Positions 60,941 to 64,000 of a stretch of DNA of 64,000 bases are shown here, one piece after another. The translations under genes and the position numbers were made by a program. The notes beneath the pieces are model-generated. The model worked only from the letters and a program-made list of their open reading frames with translations, searched no databases and was not told the DNA's origin. Each line of letters begins with the position of its first letter. Position 1 is the first letter of the stretch. The stretch is from Odiellus spinosus (Eukaryota; Arthropoda; Arachnida; Opiliones; Phalangiidae): positions 20,051,434-20,115,433 of the forward strand of contig OY987227.1 in NCBI GenBank assembly GCA_963920705.1, in the 5' to 3' direction.

Positions 60941-61067
60941 TATGTTCAATAAACACATCTCTCGGCGGATCTGGACTCTGGATACTATATACGTCGTCAA
61001 CGAAAGTTGGTGTAGTAACTTTCAGTTGTCCGGCCAGAGTCGCCGAGAGAGATGTTTATTGAACATA
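60941..61067. repeat. 127-bp hairpin-forming palindrome
   Basis: The left arm TATGTTCAATAAACACATCTC plus TCGGCG is mirrored at the right with two mismatches, and the pairing continues inwards through CTGGACTCTGG / CCGGCCAGAG. The loop is about 40-45 bases. No target duplication is visible. It may be a tiny MITE or a locus giving a hairpin RNA. Confidence 0.85.
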
Positions 61068-64000
61068 AGGAGGTTTTTACTTTCTAAGCAACCTTTGGAA
61101 ATTTTAATGAAACGAATGAATGGCTCTATTGTGTGAGGATATAGACAGCTTTCCCTTCGAAACTCGACGACAGGATTAATTCGTCCAGAGCAATTGTCCC
61201 TCGTTCACAAAGCTCGGCTTCTTGACGCTGTGTACTTCACCGAGGATCGATCGTATTGTTTTCGATTTAACTTCATTCGCCCACGTTCGCCTAAGCCTAA
61301 TCTCCTTTGTATATAGTTCGTATACGCAACGGAATCCCTCTCGGATAATGAATTTGTTTCAAAGAGTTAACTAGGAAGCTACATGTAAGATAAAATGATA
61401 CGGTGTGTTACGGTTTTGTAATGAACTTCAAAGATTTAAGATCTCAAAACAAACCTTAGTTTGATTAATTGATTTCAAGTCCTTTGATAATTTTACTCTT
61501 CAGACACTTTGTATAAAACATCAAATGGATTATCCTATAACGTGTTTGAATAGTTGGCATTCAAGATTAAATAATATACCTTATTTGTACATGTACGACT
61601 TTATTACGAATCTATCGGAATCTATCTAACTTGACCAATGAGTACAAGCTTAAATTTTGTAGTATAATCCGAGGTATAATCCCATTAGTACATTAATGGC
61701 ATATTTTGACGTAGCCTTAAAGATATACTTATGTTAAAGTACTTCCTGTTTTTCCTCCTTTAACTTCTAAAAAAAGGGTCTTAACGTATCTTTTTCTTTT
61801 CTTTCTTAGGGTGTTAGTTGGGTAAATCATTGTGTTATTCTAAGCTGCGTGGGGTCGCTATAAATAACCCTATTAATTCGCGGACAAGATCGAATAATAG
61901 ACATTTCTTGAAAGACACGAGACTATCGAGACAAATACCAATCCCACGTCTTTCCTTAATGCATGAAAAGTTTGCGGGTGTCGTCACTTTCTCGCCTATA
62001 TCCATCGCGTACGTGCAGCTGTCCTCTTGTTTTCTATTTCTCAGAGTCTGATCAGGTTCCGAGTCTCTGACGCACACTTACTATATGAACCAAATCCCCC
62101 CCATGCACCCACACGCGTTGTTGTTAGTTACCTCAAAAGATATTTCAGATGTACCCTGAAAGGCTGATAAGTGCCACGTAGAGTCAGGTGACAAAGTCGT
62201 GTACGATTTCTTCTTTATGCTCGTAATGTTGCGAAATACTTGCGGGTGGAATTAAGACTCCTACGTCCTTTATTTCTTCGCATACCACGCGTTTAATACT
62301 CCCTTGTGTTACTACATTTAGCTCGCTGGATTCCCCGCTGACTACCATTTAATTAAAAAAGTTGCCTAATGCCTAGCCAATGGTTCCCTCTGTCCACCAA
62401 TCCTGATTTAATACAATTGGAAGCTTATACCTATATAGTTTATTTCATTCCTGAATTGTTAGCTCTTACAAAGATAGGCTCCCGTCTATTCGTTCGTGTT
62501 TTTTTTCGTAGAAAAATATAAGATATACCCTAACTCGTGCTGCAGTCTGAAGATGAAATTGACTACGAGTCCCATTATATATTCAGTTAAACCTCGAGTT
62601 TGCAGCGCACCTAAAGTTAGAGCTCCCTGTTATCTCTATGTCAACACTTATAGAGATTACGGGTTGACCTAGGTTTGGAAGTTCCGCTAACACGCACGTG
62701 GAATTGTCTATAGACGTCTCTATTTACTATACGCTATCTCTCCATTCGAGAATGTTTCCTGTATTCGAAATATGACGAAATTTCTCTTGAGATCTTGCTA
62801 GTATTTCTTCCTTCCGTTTGATGTGTATGATTAGTGTATTGTACTACCTACAAACCCACCTTCCTATAGTAGTACAGTGTTATAAAGCTTTAAAGGGATA
62901 ATTAATCATTTCGACAAGTGCTATACGTTAAGGATTTGGCTAGTGACTTCCGGTAGCTTCTGATTGGCTATTTCGAATTGGTTCTAAATTTTCGTCTCTT
63001 ACTCTTTGAAAAGGCGTATTAGGGTTAACGTTGGTCGTGGTGATTCCGTAAGAAAGGTTTTTAGATCTAGTTTTTACCTATACCTGACATAGTGATAAAA
63101 CCGAAAGACAAACCTGTATATCACATGTTGAGCCAAACTTAACCCATAGGTATTTTAGTCAATTTGCATTCCTTATAGCTAAAATTTCTTTGGTACAATG
63201 CTCAAAATAAAAGTACTTCTTGGTGATCGTTTAAGTATCTCTTTAAGAATCGTACCTCATGCTGACTCGCAATTTTATGAGATCGTATTGGGGTGGGGAA
63301 TGGGAGTGTAATTTATCAATATATACCAAATTAGATTTTTGCTCTATCGCTAACGATCCGCATTTCCTGGAATCGTCGCGGACAATCAGTGAAGAATGTA
63401 TATTGCTATAACCAGTCGGAGAATACATTATCGAAATATTTGGAATCGCGGAAGGTTATAAGCGAGTTAAATGTTGAAAATCATTCCAAGACTTGTCAAT
63501 TTCGACCATTTTTTCCACTATATAGAATAAGAGTTTTTCCTAGAAATTTTTGTTAAAACGTATTACTAACAGGCAAATAAAAGTGCCTTCATAGATGTGA
63601 CAAACGTATTTTTTTAAAAAAGAATGACTTCTTACCACCCGTTGATCGTTCTTAGGTTTCAGTATGTAGGCCTAGTTATTATATATATTTGTTACAATAT
63701 CGCTTATAGGACCTTAGTTTTATTTGTCCCCAATCAGGATTTTTTCTGTTTTATATCGTATTATTTGTGCCTGAATAACCGGGAGAATTCTTGATTACTA
63801 TATACGTCTGAAGTTTTGTTACTCTTCGTCTAACAAAATTGTACTGAATAGAGGGCCATATGTATTCGTTTGCCCTTTTTATCAGTATGTAGTATTATTA
63901 CCAACGGGTGTATTACTCCTCCACATATCACTTTATAGCTTTTTTTTCGGTGACAAAGTGTAAAGGCGCGTTTTCAATCCAGATTTTTTTTTTTTTTTGA
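61068..64000. other. Unassigned DNA to the window edge
   Basis: A TTAAAGGGATAATT element end lies at about 62890. At about 63958-63988 there is an inverted copy of the AAACGCGCCTTTA motif also found near 3770. No exon stands out. Confidence 0.4.

Overview
The window looks like nuclear DNA of an invertebrate animal. It is AT-rich (GC roughly one third by eye), gene-poor, has GT-AG introns, and is full of short inverted-repeat DNA transposons (MITEs). I cannot name the phylum from sequence alone. No prokaryotic operons, CRISPR arrays, rRNA or recognisable tRNA genes are present, and I found no new multi-gene system.

Two protein-coding loci are well supported, and they are divergently arranged. 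(1) On the minus strand, 5446-6375, lies a complete five-exon Sec22 gene encoding a longin-domain R-SNARE of ER-Golgi traffic. The exons join in phase to 214 residues. (2) On the plus strand, from 8226, lies a gene with a long, unrecognised first coding exon (583 codons). It is followed by at least five phase-compatible small exons (10625-18038) that rebuild one C2 domain, resembling the C2 domain of RGS3-type regulators of G-protein signalling. A Ser/Arg-rich exon at 25341-25659 may be a further or alternative first exon of the same gene. No RGS domain was found in the window, so the gene may continue past the right edge or may not be an RGS protein.

Most of the rest is repeats. I recognise: a TTAA-flanked MITE superfamily (ends TTAAAGGGAGAATGC) with many copies; three 280-281 bp copies of a family with exact 7-bp target duplications; a 337-bp element, also with a 7-bp duplication; an 8-bp-duplication hAT-like MITE with another element inserted in its tip; and a nested complex at 53.85-55.35 kb. 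In the complex a ~416-bp host element (5-bp duplication TTTCA) carries two inserted elements, each with a 7-bp duplication. A related copy at 14974-15372 preserves both unoccupied insertion sites. Tandem repeats of 27, 31, 44 and 261 bp, long poly-G and poly-T tracts and several hairpins complete the picture.

From 26 kb to 64 kb I see no exon I can defend. That part is repeats and unassigned AT-rich DNA, either a very long intron or intergenic.
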